Assembly: GCA_007695015.1 (NCBI GenBank)
Contig: REEN01000021.1
Location: forward strand, 1-64,000
Length of the DNA stretch: 64,000 nucleotides
Reading direction: 5' to 3'
From: Marinilabiliales bacterium
GTDB taxonomy: Bacteria > Bacteroidota > Bacteroidia > Bacteroidales > PUMT01
In this document: positions 8,290-17,341 of the stretch, in pieces
Layout: the number at the start of each line of letters is the position of its first letter
How positions within the stretch are numbered: position 1 is the first letter of the stretch
Notes under the pieces: generated by a model
The model's database searches: none
The model's input: only the letters and a program-made list of their open reading frames with translations
What the model was told of the DNA's origin: nothing
Made by a program: the position numbers and the translations under genes

Positions 8290-9213
8290 TTAATCCATTC
8301 TGACTATCCTGACAAAGACCATTATGATCACAAATGCAATTACAGCAGCAACAGCCAGGAGCAGCCGGGGAGGCCATGCCGGGTTTTCGGCAACAACCGC
8401 GGGCGAAACCACATAACTGCGGGGGATGGGTGTTTCAAGGCTTTTTCTTACCCTTTCATAGTCATTCTTTAAAGAGGTCAGGTTCCATAGCTCGGACTCA
8501 TAGGTGGTTAGCTGTCTCAATGCACCGGGAGTAACGTCATCAGCTTCTTCAGCTTCAGCGTGGCCAAATATTTCAGCGGGACTGATATCTGCTGTTCCGG
8601 TCTTCAAACGCTGCAATGGCAATATTGCTCCCTGTCCCATGATCTGCCTCTCCATCTCCAGCGTTTCCTCCAGTTTCTCCATGTAAAGCTCCCTGGCAAA
8701 GTTATAGGCTGCAAGCCTGTTCTCGAGCAAAATGTCTTCCTTTATCAGATCACCCAGCGCCACTATCCGGTTGGCCATCTCAGCTGCATATATCCTGTCT
8801 TTATCCCTTACCCTGACCGAGACTGAGCCGTAACGGGTCTTCTCTGTTGTTATCCGGTTTCCGGCAACACGGTAATACCTGCTGCGCCCTCCGGGATCGT
8901 CCATGTCAACACCCAGTCTTTCCGAAAGGCTGAAAACAGCATCCAGGCTGTCGAGTATGCGGGTTGAACTGAGTATCTGAATATGTGCGTCTATCTCTTC
9001 ATTATTCCCGAAGCCGACTCCCAGCTGCTCATATTGCCGGCTAAAAAGGGTCAGGGGGACATAGATGGTGGTCGCGGACTCGTACAAAGGCTTTATTATA
9101 AGCGGTGAGGTCAGCAGCAGCACAAGCAGGAAAATGGCTGCCGAACCCCCTGCGACCCACTTGATAAAATTTAGCCTGAACATCCATGAGACATCAAATC
9201 CTGATCTATCCAT
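8290..9213 (-). CDS. Wzz/GumC-like chain-length or tyrosine-kinase-adaptor protein
   Basis: A 307-residue protein with one transmembrane segment near residues 16-36 and a second at the C-terminus (about 282-303). The region between holds the Wzz-type beginning (LYESATTIYVPLTL) and a long helical stretch around residues 160-200. This two-helix, periplasmic coiled-coil plan is that of polysaccharide co-polymerases, which set glycan chain length. No cytoplasmic kinase domain is attached. It is the first gene of the minus-strand unit with the ligase-like and methyltransferase genes. Confidence 0.75.
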   Translation of the reverse strand: MDRSGFDVSWMFRLNFIKWVAGGSAAIFLLVLLLTSPLIIKPLYESATTIYVPLTLFSRQYEQLGVGFGNNEEIDAHIQILSSTRILDSLDAVFSLSERLGVDMDDPGGRSRYYRVAGNRITTEKTRYGSVSVRVRDKDRIYAAEMANRIVALGDLIKEDILLENRLAAYNFARELYMEKLEETLEMERQIMGQGAILPLQRLKTGTADISPAEIFGHAEAEEADDVTPGALRQLTTYESELWNLTSLKNDYERVRKSLETPIPRSYVVSPAVVAENPAWPPRLLLAVAAVIAFVIIMVFVRIVRMD

Positions 9214-9454
9214 ATAAAAATCATTGATATAACAAAGTAAAGAAATAAACAGCCAATTTGTTTAAGTCCGTTCTGAAATTTTGCTTTCGCGGAAATGAAC
9301 GGGGCATCTTCATCCTTGTGGCAGCAAGGGGTGCCGGCCAGATCCTGCCTGATCCTGTCGATTGGCGGTTATACGGGTCTTATGTAATGGATGCGGGATG
9401 TCTGCTCTATATGCTCAACCGGGAAGGGGAAGAGGCTGGCAGAAGGATCCCCCC

Positions 9455-10057
9455 CTACCACTCTTCCGGCAAATCATAATCCTCATTGGTAAGGTGCTGC
9501 AGTATTTCATTTTTTAATGCCGATATACTGATAATTGCAGGATTGTCGCGCCACGGCGACTGGTAATCGCTGAAATATTCCTGGTACAGGGGATGATTAT
9601 CTCTTACAGGATTTTCGAACCCGGTATCATCAGGTTTACCTGTCTGGGTGTCCCAGATGAAGAGATCGATCAGCGGGTTGATCTCTTCGTCGTAACCGGC
9701 ATGATATGCAAAAACGATCTTATTGTCGTCTTCCGTAAACTTAGTGTACCTGACGTTGATTGACCGCATGGCCTCATCGCGCAGAACAGCAAGTTTTTCC
9801 AGGTCATTCAGGTCAGGTTCATACCTGTACAGGTAAACCTGTTTTAGATAAATCTTCGAAGGCAGCTGAACTGGCATTATGAACCAGAATCTGCCGCCTC
9901 TTTTCCAAACCTGGTAATCAAGAAGAAAATATACATGATCATCGTGCTGAAAACCGTATGAGTGTGTTTTGGAGTAGTGTACCGGCCTCTGTGAGTTACA
10001 GGAGTATAAAGAGGTGGCGATCACAAAAAATACCAGGTATTTAGCAACTGTGTTCAT
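9455..10057 (-). CDS. Hypothetical lipoprotein
   Basis: A 200-residue protein with an N-terminal hydrophobic stretch ending in LYSC (Cys at residue 19), a lipoprotein signal. The mature part is rich in aromatic residues (YFLLDYQVWKRGGRFWF) and has no motif I recognise. The downstream genes on the same strand are polysaccharide genes, 240 bases away. Being a lipoprotein is well supported; its role is unknown. Confidence 0.65.
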   Translation of the reverse strand: MNTVAKYLVFFVIATSLYSCNSQRPVHYSKTHSYGFQHDDHVYFLLDYQVWKRGGRFWFIMPVQLPSKIYLKQVYLYRYEPDLNDLEKLAVLRDEAMRSINVRYTKFTEDDNKIVFAYHAGYDEEINPLIDLFIWDTQTGKPDDTGFENPVRDNHPLYQEYFSDYQSPWRDNPAIISISALKNEILQHLTNEDYDLPEEW

Positions 10058-10251
10058 GGCAGAATGTTTGTCGTATTGTATTCTGCAAGATAATGAATAG
10101 CTTTCTTAAAATAGTATTACGCCCCGGCAGCAAACAATACAAAGGTGACGGCCAGCCCTTTCACTCCCGGGACCACGCAATGTGTGAACGTTAAGCTTCT
10201 ATAGTCCAGGAATATATCCAACCTGTCCAAGGCGATATTTTTGGATTATAA

Positions 10252-12141
10252 TCAGTGAAACTCCCTCAGGGTTTCGTGAATTCCCTTGTGAATTTCGAAC
10301 CAGAATTGCAATCCTGCTTCAAACTTATCTTTTTCAAATGCCTTGATCCATGTGTTTAACTCCTCATCATCCACACCATCTTCATCTGCTTTTTTCTTCA
10401 GGAAATAATAGACAAAGTCCACATTCCGCTCCGATTCCCAGAAAATTGAGGCATTACGGCTATTGATCCTGGTTGCTGTAAGCTTAAGCTTTCGCAGGAA
10501 ATCATCCCGCTGCCCGTAAAGTTTCTCCATCACATCCGGCAGGATCTCTTCAGCCCAGGCACGGTGGAAACGGCAGAACCCAAGGTTGTCCAACATCAGT
10601 TCCATGATCATGCGTTCCGCATTCTGCCTTCCCAGTTCGCGTGGCGGGATAAAATCCTTGCCGTACACCATGTAATATTTACCCATGATGGCCATAGGTG
10701 AAAGCACCCCGGGTGTCCAGTACTGGTTTGGTACCATCCACCCTTGCCGGGCAAAGCCGACATGCACGAAGCGATCAATGACCTCAACCCCTTTTTCGCG
10801 CGACAAGTGACGGGCCAGCTTGCGGGCACCAAGCGAAAGGTCAATTTTGCCATCGACCCTGACCATTTCGTCAAGCAGGGCTGCTCCGATTTTGGCATTG
10901 TGCATGGAGTCTTTTACCACATCAAAATCCTCAATTATAAATTTCGGTTTCTGCTTCACTCCCAGCTCCTGTGGCTTGATCAGGTCATCTGCCATGCAAT
11001 CCATCAGCCACGCCAGCACCCCGCCCACCGATATGGCGTCGAAACCGTAAGCATCTGCTTTGCCATTCAGCAGTTCGGCGGCACGCTGGTCGAACACCCC
11101 GCACAACGGGCCCATTGTCTGATAGGGTTCGTAGTCTTTCTTAAAATGGTTGTGCATTTTCTTGCAAACGGCCACACAGGGCTCTCCACAGTTTTTTTGC
11201 TGCTTCTTTTCGATGGTTTCCTCATTAAACTGCCTGAGGTAATGATCCACAACAAACCGCTTATGCAGGTCCAGGCGCTCCTCTTTAGTCATATAAAGAG
11301 TCCGGTAATTGAATGCAATGATCCGTTCATTCATCGTAGCGAAGTTGACCCCGAAGGTTCCTCCCGTGTTAAATTCCGGATCATACCTGTATTTGGTGGT
11401 GACCTCAAAGTCTTTGGCCGCCATCTTTTTTTCATACCTGTCGTGAAACCATTGGTCGGCCACCATGCGATCCCTGAAATCCTCATCTACCCATGTACCC
11501 CCGTAAATGATGCCCATAATGCCATGTTGCTGCAGGAGTTTGGTGCCGAAGCCTCCCCGTCCGGCCCAGCAATCCACGGCAGTCAGCTCCCCTTTCTTTA
11601 CAGGCGCCGATGCAATAGCTCCATTGTCGGTATGCATTGCGGCCGGCCCCACAGCCAGCACCCTGGGTTCTTTCTCGTACCGTGAGGAGAAGCGGTCCAG
11701 GGCATACTGCATCACCCCGTATACCCCTCCCCTTCCCGTCTGCCAGACGGTCACGGGATGCACCGGATGCAGCTCAACTTCAACTTCCTCCCCGTGGTTC
11801 CGGTTGAGATAGAGAATAGATGGCGTATGAGCCTTCCCTATTATGGAGAACATGTTAATGCCCAGGTTGTCGAACACCAGTGCTGCACCACCCATGGAAG
11901 AAATGAAGAACCCATGCCATGAGGGTGAAATACCCGTAAACATCAGTCTGTTTGATCCCGGAAAGACCGATCCTGCCAGCAGTCCGGCACCAACATTCAG
12001 GCTGTTATGTTTAAAAGCAAGATGAATACCCAGGTCGACAGGACCATAGAACGCTCCGACAGGATACTTGTTTATACGATAAAAACCATTGGATGCATCA
12101 ATCATAAGTACCCGGAGGTATTCAGTTCCTTTTTCCGCCAT
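10252..12141 (-). CDS. Aldehyde:ferredoxin oxidoreductase-family tungstoprotein
   Basis: A 629-residue cytosolic enzyme of the AOR family. It has the N-terminal pterin domain (GPAAMHTDNGAIAS in its middle) and a Cys cluster C318-x3-C322-x3-C326. The late motif DNLGFC (D518, C523) matches the DxxG[LF]C that supplies a pterin contact and the fourth cluster ligand. AORs oxidise aldehydes to acids with ferredoxin as electron acceptor, using a bis-pterin tungsten site and a 4Fe-4S cluster. The first Cys spacing differs from the CX2CX3C that I recall for the archaeal enzymes, so this is a divergent subfamily and its substrate cannot be assigned. No ferredoxin or pterin-synthesis gene is next to it. 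Strongly anaerobic signature. Confidence 0.85.
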   Translation of the reverse strand: MAEKGTEYLRVLMIDASNGFYRINKYPVGAFYGPVDLGIHLAFKHNSLNVGAGLLAGSVFPGSNRLMFTGISPSWHGFFISSMGGAALVFDNLGINMFSIIGKAHTPSILYLNRNHGEEVEVELHPVHPVTVWQTGRGGVYGVMQYALDRFSSRYEKEPRVLAVGPAAMHTDNGAIASAPVKKGELTAVDCWAGRGGFGTKLLQQHGIMGIIYGGTWVDEDFRDRMVADQWFHDRYEKKMAAKDFEVTTKYRYDPEFNTGGTFGVNFATMNERIIAFNYRTLYMTKEERLDLHKRFVVDHYLRQFNEETIEKKQQKNCGEPCVAVCKKMHNHFKKDYEPYQTMGPLCGVFDQRAAELLNGKADAYGFDAISVGGVLAWLMDCMADDLIKPQELGVKQKPKFIIEDFDVVKDSMHNAKIGAALLDEMVRVDGKIDLSLGARKLARHLSREKGVEVIDRFVHVGFARQGWMVPNQYWTPGVLSPMAIMGKYYMVYGKDFIPPRELGRQNAERMIMELMLDNLGFCRFHRAWAEEILPDVMEKLYGQRDDFLRKLKLTATRINSRNASIFWESERNVDFVYYFLKKKADEDGVDDEELNTWIKAFEKDKFEAGLQFWFEIHKGIHETLREFH

Positions 12142-12192
12142 GATGTTATGTTTTATCCACCGATAAATTTAATCAAAACATTAATTGTTCCC

Positions 12193-14424
12193 TTATCTGT
12201 TGTGGAATTCTTCATAGGCTTGCAATACCGTTATATGAGAGATTAAATATGCCAATGAGCTTTCGGCTCCCTGATTGCGGTTTATCCCATAACTCTCAAA
12301 GCCATCACAACAGCCCTTGGTTTCAAAATCGTACAAACTCATTCTAAGATCGTTTTCCCCTAAAAACCACAAAAATGAAGTATATAGTTTGTTCAGGTAT
12401 TCTTTATCTTTCGTTACATGAAAAGCCTGGTGATACATTAAAACCATAGCCATTGCATCAATGGGCTGTTGCGCAAATATGGAGCGCTCACCGTCTTTCT
12501 TATACCATTTTTCGTTACCGATAATTGACAGGTAATTTCCGTTAAGTGTATGTTCAGTAAGAAATTGCATTGATGCTATTGCTACTTCCAAAACCCGGTC
12601 TTCGTTAAGGATTCCTGCCGAATGCAGAAGCGCCAATGGCAATATGCCATTATCATAAGCAAGCAGCGCCTCAAACCATTTCCAGTCAGCCGATTCGTTT
12701 TCCTCGTAATGTTTAATAAGGGTATGTGCCATACCCCGGAGCCTTTCTGTCATTGAATCATCTGAAGGATTTGTTCTGAGATAATAACACACCCCAATAA
12801 TAGTATTCGCTATGCTTCTTATGGATTTTAATTTTTCGAAATTAGGGGCTGCGTTAAAAAACATCAGCCGCCCCGTCTGGTAATAGGCATCATTGGGGGC
12901 ATTGCCCAATAAATATCCTAAAGCCCAAATAGTACGGCCGAAGGAATCTTCAGAACCAACCTCATCAAGATAATTTCTGCTGAAACTCAAAAAGTTTCTG
13001 AAAGTACCATCCTTATTTTGCATATAGTGGATATAACTCAAATAAATTGGCGACAATTCGAGTGCGCGAGCATCCTTCATTTGTCTGTATGCCATCAACA
13101 CCATCAGCAACGCTCGTGAATTATCATCAAGGCAATAGCCTTCTTTTAAGTTTGGAATACCAAACTTAGCATGCTGGATAATGCCTGTATCGTCTGTCAG
13201 CCTGTTAATATGAACCAGGGAAAAAGACGGCAGGATAAGAGAATCCAGGATTGTATCCTTTTTTTCCAATTCTTCGACATCCTGCATCATCGCCTGTTCG
13301 GCCAGGGCGATATATTTTTGTCCTGTTTTTGGCCATGTTATCTTCATGCCATATTCCCTGGCTTTACTCTTGAGCTTGTTTAGCTCAGCAGGGTTGTCGA
13401 GTAGTTCTGTCAAGATTGAGGCCAGTTGATCTGAATCATTGAAGTTAAATAGTCTTCCCCTGCCATCGGCCAATAACTCCGAGGCATGCCAGTAGGGTGT
13501 TGATATTATAGCCGCCCCAACACCTATCGCATAAGAAAGTGTGCCGCTGGTTATTTGAGCCTCGTTTAAGTAAGGCGTAATATATATATCGGTAGCCGAC
13601 AAATATTTGAACAGGTCTTTAACATCTAAAAATTCATTTAAAAAAACCACATGTTTTTCCAATTGCAAATTCTTAACCAGGCGCATTAAAAAAATGCGGT
13701 ATTCCTCACCCGAGTGCCTCAATACGTTGGGATGGGTTTTGCCCAAAACCAGGTAAATAACATTGGGTTGGGTTTCAATCACTTTTGGCAAAGCTCTAAT
13801 TACTGTTTCAATGCCCTTGTTGCGACCAATAAACCCAAATGTTGTGAGTATTTTTTTGTCTTCAAGCTTAAACTCATTTTTTGATTTTTCGGCACTGAAT
13901 TGCAAATCAGGAACACCATGGTCCATAAACACTATTTTCCCTTTAGGAACATCGTAGATGTCGACTAAAAATTCAATAGCCTTATGACTCATTACAACTA
14001 TTTTGTGTGCCATTTTGCAGATTTCCTGCAAAACAGCCTTTTCATTATAGGATGGTGCTTTAAGTATGGTATGCAGTGTAACAATCAGTGGTACTTCCAG
14101 TCGATGCAACAAGGGTAAGATATATACTCCATTTTGACCGCCAAATATACCAAACTCATGTTCGAGAATACAAAGGTCAGCGCCGCTTAAGTTAATGTAC
14201 TTAACTGCCTGTATATAATCTCGCTGATGCTCCTGCCTGATTGTTAGTTTTACCTCCTCCGGGTATTCATAAATATTGGTAAAATCGTTTAATGCCACAA
14301 CAAAGCCATCATTGGGAATTCCTGCATATGTATTGTTTTTAACAACGGAATTAAACAGGTTATTGGTAAATGTGCCAATGCCGCATTCTCTGGGTGGGTA
14401 TGTACCTATGAAAGCAATCTTCAT
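12193..14424 (-). CDS. GT4 glycosyltransferase with C-terminal alpha/alpha-toroid domain
   Basis: A 743-residue protein. Residues 1-370 are a GT-B glycosyltransferase of family 4: MKIAFIGTYPPRECGIGTFT at the start, TFGFIGRNKGIETVIRALP, and the acidic donor-binding region YLNEAQITSGTLSYAIGVGAAIIST. From about residue 390 to the end the sequence is helical and all-alpha, with repeats of the DNSRALLMVLMAYR kind seen in alpha/alpha-toroid glycosidase-type domains. Homologues with this two-part build occur in Bacteroidota next to mannoside phosphorylases. No such gene is visible here. The donor and acceptor are unknown. The DNA from here to about 15.7 kb looks more AT-rich than the preceding genes. 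Confidence 0.8.
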   Translation of the reverse strand: MKIAFIGTYPPRECGIGTFTNNLFNSVVKNNTYAGIPNDGFVVALNDFTNIYEYPEEVKLTIRQEHQRDYIQAVKYINLSGADLCILEHEFGIFGGQNGVYILPLLHRLEVPLIVTLHTILKAPSYNEKAVLQEICKMAHKIVVMSHKAIEFLVDIYDVPKGKIVFMDHGVPDLQFSAEKSKNEFKLEDKKILTTFGFIGRNKGIETVIRALPKVIETQPNVIYLVLGKTHPNVLRHSGEEYRIFLMRLVKNLQLEKHVVFLNEFLDVKDLFKYLSATDIYITPYLNEAQITSGTLSYAIGVGAAIISTPYWHASELLADGRGRLFNFNDSDQLASILTELLDNPAELNKLKSKAREYGMKITWPKTGQKYIALAEQAMMQDVEELEKKDTILDSLILPSFSLVHINRLTDDTGIIQHAKFGIPNLKEGYCLDDNSRALLMVLMAYRQMKDARALELSPIYLSYIHYMQNKDGTFRNFLSFSRNYLDEVGSEDSFGRTIWALGYLLGNAPNDAYYQTGRLMFFNAAPNFEKLKSIRSIANTIIGVCYYLRTNPSDDSMTERLRGMAHTLIKHYEENESADWKWFEALLAYDNGILPLALLHSAGILNEDRVLEVAIASMQFLTEHTLNGNYLSIIGNEKWYKKDGERSIFAQQPIDAMAMVLMYHQAFHVTKDKEYLNKLYTSFLWFLGENDLRMSLYDFETKGCCDGFESYGINRNQGAESSLAYLISHITVLQAYEEFHNR

Positions 14425-14511
14425 TAGTTTGGTTTATGTAATAACTATATCTTCCAGGAAGTAGATCTTCCTGGACAAATGACGCCAATATAAATTTTCT
14501 CAACAGGCAGC

Positions 14512-14631
14512 TTATAATTCGCTCCTCTTATTTTTTTCTGCACGCTTGGCTTCTTTGGCTGCCCTTTTCTCTTTCAGGTTCCTGGCCGGCGCTTTCTTAT
14601 TGTTCTTCTGATTCTCAATTCCTTTTGTCAT
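14512..14631 (-). CDS. Small basic protein, 39 residues
   Basis: A short open frame beginning MTKGIENQKNNKKAP and ending ...KRSEL, composed almost only of Lys, Arg, Ala, Glu and Asn. Short lysine/alanine-rich proteins with the same beginning (M-x-KGIE-x-QK-x-NKKAP) recur in Bacteroidota genomes, so I take it as real. Function unknown; charge and size suggest nucleic-acid or ribosome association, which is inference. Isolated, with gaps of about 90 and 60 bases to its neighbours. Confidence 0.7.
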   Translation of the reverse strand: MTKGIENQKNNKKAPARNLKEKRAAKEAKRAEKNKRSEL

Positions 14632-14688
14632 AATGCTGATTATTAACTAAAATGATCCGGAGTGTCTAAAAAAGGGTAATTAGTATTC

Positions 14689-15039
14689 TTAAATTAAAGT
14701 TGACTCATACCCGCTTTTGATTATGGTCGAAAGCATTTTAAACTTCTCATTAGCTTTGACATTATTGGATGTATGGGCCGGGATTATCATACCCTCACCT
14801 GTTTTAAGCATACTCGATTTTTTATCAACTATTACTTCAGCGGCTCCTTCAATAATCTGGATGAAAGTATCAAACGGCGATATTTTTTCAGCCAGGCTTT
14901 CTCCGGTGTCAATAGCAATAATGCTGATATTTCCGGTTGTCTTTTGCATTATCGTCCTGCTTACCACAGAATTAGGCATATACTCAATGATCTTAATTAA
15001 AATGTACTTTTTTGATTTTTCCAAATCAACATTTTGCAT
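14689..15039 (-). CDS. Cupin-domain protein
   Basis: A 116-residue single-domain beta-barrel protein. The cupin motif 1 region is present in reduced form (residues about 50-70, FDTFIQIIEGAAEVIVDKK), and motif 2 is GEGMIIPAHTSNNVKA. The typical GxHxH metal triad is not complete, though the His in IPAHTSN fits the second-motif His. Small cupins of this type bind a ligand or act as isomerases. It lies 82 bases downstream of the AraC-type regulator on the same strand and may be controlled by it. Confidence 0.7.
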   Translation of the reverse strand: MQNVDLEKSKKYILIKIIEYMPNSVVSRTIMQKTTGNISIIAIDTGESLAEKISPFDTFIQIIEGAAEVIVDKKSSMLKTGEGMIIPAHTSNNVKANEKFKMLSTIIKSGYESTLI

Positions 15040-15120
15040 CTGCTTACTTTTAATTTGATATAAAGGTATGGTAAACCACCAGGCAATGCTTTACACGATT
15101 GATGTAATAATTTACATCTT

Positions 15121-15681
15121 TCACACATTTTCAAGTGTATCGCGCCTTTTGTTTTTCAGGTTTTTGAAGTGGGTGGGGGTTAGTCCGGTGATTTTTTTAA
15201 ATTGATTCGACAGATGGGATACACTACTGTAGTGCATTTTGAAGGCAATCTCAGAAAGGTTTAGCTCATCGTAAACTATGAGTTCCTTTACCTTTTCAAT
15301 TTTATGAGTCAAATAGAATTTTTCAATGGTAATTCCTTTGACCTCTGAAAAAAGATTTGCCATATATGTATAGTCGTAATTGAGTTTTTCACTCAGGTAA
15401 TCGGACAGGTTAACTTTTATCTGTTCTTCGGTGTAATGTACCAGTTCAATAACAGCATTCTTTATCTTCTCTACAAGGATGCTTCTTCCGTCATCCATAA
15501 GTTGCAGTCCTGATTTTCTTAATTCTGAATCCAGTTGTTTCAACTGTTCAGGTTTTGTATCCCCAATTATATCTGCTTCTCCAATTCTTACATGAATATA
15601 TTTCAGCCCGAGTTTTTCAAGTTCACTCTTAACCACCATCTGGCAGCGGATACAGACCATATTTTTGATGTACAATTTCAA
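15121..15681 (-). CDS. AraC-type regulator with N-terminal CxxC (HMA-like) segment
   Basis: A 186-residue protein. Residues 1-70 begin MKLYIKNMVCIRCQMVV, with C10 and C13 in the arrangement of heavy-metal-associated (HMA) domains. Residues about 80-180 are an AraC/XylS double helix-turn-helix (ELNLSEIAFKMHYSSVSHLSNQFKKITG). Proteins of this build recur in Bacteroidota; metal sensing is a reasonable but unproven guess, because the CxxC is the only metal signature. The cupin gene follows on the same strand. Confidence 0.8.
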   Translation of the reverse strand: MKLYIKNMVCIRCQMVVKSELEKLGLKYIHVRIGEADIIGDTKPEQLKQLDSELRKSGLQLMDDGRSILVEKIKNAVIELVHYTEEQIKVNLSDYLSEKLNYDYTYMANLFSEVKGITIEKFYLTHKIEKVKELIVYDELNLSEIAFKMHYSSVSHLSNQFKKITGLTPTHFKNLKNKRRDTLENV

Positions 15682-15716
15682 GGAGATAAAGCATTTATTG
15701 ATTAATATCTAAAATA

Positions 15717-15724
15717 CAAAGTTA
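15717..15724 (-). promoter_or_regulatory. TAnnTTTG box upstream of the AraC-type gene
   Basis: The minus strand reads TAACTTTG at 15724-15717, which fits the Bacteroidota -7 consensus. It lies 36 bases upstream of the ATG at 15681, giving a short leader. No clear -33 element is seen. Confidence 0.4.
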
Positions 15725-15965
15725 GGTCATATACGCAAATAAACAGGATTTTCATACCAGGATTATGCGCTGAATGAAACCCCCATGAGCTGAAGCACAC
15801 AAAATAACATGAATATCGAATGGAGGCCGGCAGAGTCAATGTCGGCAAGATTGCTGAAGGAGTGCAGGCACTGGTGGGATGATAATGCTTCACAAAGCGG
15901 ACTGGGATTTGTCGCAGTATTTGTTTTCCGGTCCCAATATTCTTATTATCTTCAACATTTGATAA

Positions 15966-16760
15966 ATGTCATTCTTAAAAAGCACTCTTATGTATCCACT
16001 CGTTAAACGGCCAAATTCACTTATCACCCGTAAAATTCTCCTCCTCTTTGTCCTTGCCTTCTCCTTTTCAGGCGCATATACACAATGGAGCATTGACCTG
16101 GAGACAGGCCTCCCTTTCGAGGGATACAATGATGTAAGAATACCCAATGAAACGGGCACTAAATTCAGTTTTACCGATGATTTTGAGCTTCAGGGGCCTG
16201 TCATTCCAATCAGGCTGATGCTGCGCTATTCATTTGATGAAAAGAATCATCTATTTGCGCTGTTTGCTCCGCTGGGAGTGACCTATGAGGGTCCCGCCCC
16301 TTTCGACATTAGCTTCCAGCGGTCCCTCTTCACGCAAGGGCAGTTGATCGAAGGGTTCTACAAGTTCAATAGCTACCGTCTCGGGTACAGGCGGGATGTA
16401 CTGACATCGGACGGTTGGACCATTGGGGTCGGGTTCACCGCCAAGATCAGGGATGCACGGGTACAGCTAAGCAGCGGGGGACTGAGCGACAGGAAGGATG
16501 ACCTCGGGTTTGTCCCGCTGCTGCACCTGTTTGCATCACGCGAGTTTGACCGGTGGATGCTTTACCTTGAGGGCGACGGACTGGCGGGGGGACCGGGACG
16601 GGCTTTTGACTTTTTCCTCGGTGGCAGTTTTAATATAACAGATAACCTTTCGGGGAAGGCAGGGTACAGGATACTGGAGGGTGGTGCCGACGTCACATCG
16701 GTCTACAATTTCACGCTGATCAATTTCGCTGTAATCGGACTGGTTTGGGATATTTTATAG
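15966..16760 (+). CDS. Hypothetical outer-membrane beta-barrel protein
   Basis: A 264-residue protein with an N-terminal hydrophobic segment (ILLLFVLAFSFSGAYTQ) that reads as a signal peptide. The mature part alternates aromatic and polar residues in short strands (RPGRAFDFFLGGSFNI-type stretches near the end, FTLINFAVIGLVWDIL at the C-terminus), which is the pattern of a small outer-membrane barrel. I cannot name a family. The Met at 15990 would give a shorter n-region and is an equally good start. It converges on the glutathione peroxidase gene. Confidence 0.6.
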   Translation: MSFLKSTLMYPLVKRPNSLITRKILLLFVLAFSFSGAYTQWSIDLETGLPFEGYNDVRIPNETGTKFSFTDDFELQGPVIPIRLMLRYSFDEKNHLFALFAPLGVTYEGPAPFDISFQRSLFTQGQLIEGFYKFNSYRLGYRRDVLTSDGWTIGVGFTAKIRDARVQLSSGGLSDRKDDLGFVPLLHLFASREFDRWMLYLEGDGLAGGPGRAFDFFLGGSFNITDNLSGKAGYRILEGGADVTSVYNFTLINFAVIGLVWDIL

Positions 16761-16804
16761 TTTGCGCCAAGACAATGGTCTGGTCGAAACAGTTAACCGG
16801 CCTG

Positions 16805-17290
16805 TCAGGCTTTAATCACATTGCTGATGAAGCCTTCCATCTTTTCAGGGGTTGTGGCGGGAGAAAACCGTTTTAAGGGTTTACCGTCACGGCCAACAAC
16901 GAACTTTGTAAAGTTCCATTTAATCCGGCTGCCAAAAAAACCAGAGAGTTTATCTTTCAGGAATTTGAAAAGCTGATGTTCATCCGGGCCGTTTACATCT
17001 GTCTTTTGGAACATCTGAAAAGATACTCCGTAATTTACCAGGCAGCCCTGTTCAATTTCTTCGGGGCTGCCAGGCTCCTGGTTGCCGAACTGGTTACAGG
17101 GGAAGCCCAGTATCTCAAGTCCCTGTTCCCTGTATTTCCGGTAAAGATCTTCCAGTCCCTCATACTGCCCGGTAAAACCGCACTTGCTGGCTGTATTTAC
17201 AACCAATAGAACCTTCCCCCTGTACCTGTCGAGGCTGATCTCCTCCCCTTTCAGGGTGGTCGCCTTAATATCGTATATGCTATGATCCAT
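16805..17290 (-). CDS. Glutathione peroxidase family protein (Cys type)
   Basis: A 161-residue protein, full length for the bacterial family. The peroxidatic Cys is C37 in NTASKCGFTGQ. The Gln of FPCNQFGNQEPG and the Trp of KWNFTKF complete the catalytic set. No selenocysteine codon is involved. Bacterial members of this class usually take electrons from thioredoxin rather than glutathione, reducing hydroperoxides in the cytosol. No signal peptide. It lies 51 bases downstream of the SDR-type gene on the same strand. Confidence 0.9.
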   Translation of the reverse strand: MDHSIYDIKATTLKGEEISLDRYRGKVLLVVNTASKCGFTGQYEGLEDLYRKYREQGLEILGFPCNQFGNQEPGSPEEIEQGCLVNYGVSFQMFQKTDVNGPDEHQLFKFLKDKLSGFFGSRIKWNFTKFVVGRDGKPLKRFSPATTPEKMEGFISNVIKA

Positions 17291-17341
17291 CTGAATAATT
17301 ATTTTGTTACCATAACAACCAGAATAACATATTGTTCACGG

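Noticed and set aside
9258-9479. Plus-strand open frame of 73 codons
   Set aside because: No family resemblance or promoter box, low coding character, and its 3' end overlaps the stop of the lipoprotein gene at 9455.
10744-11685. Plus-strand open frame of 313 codons
   Set aside because: It is antisense to the intact AOR gene, has no recognisable domain, and its residue pattern is that of a shadow of the other strand.
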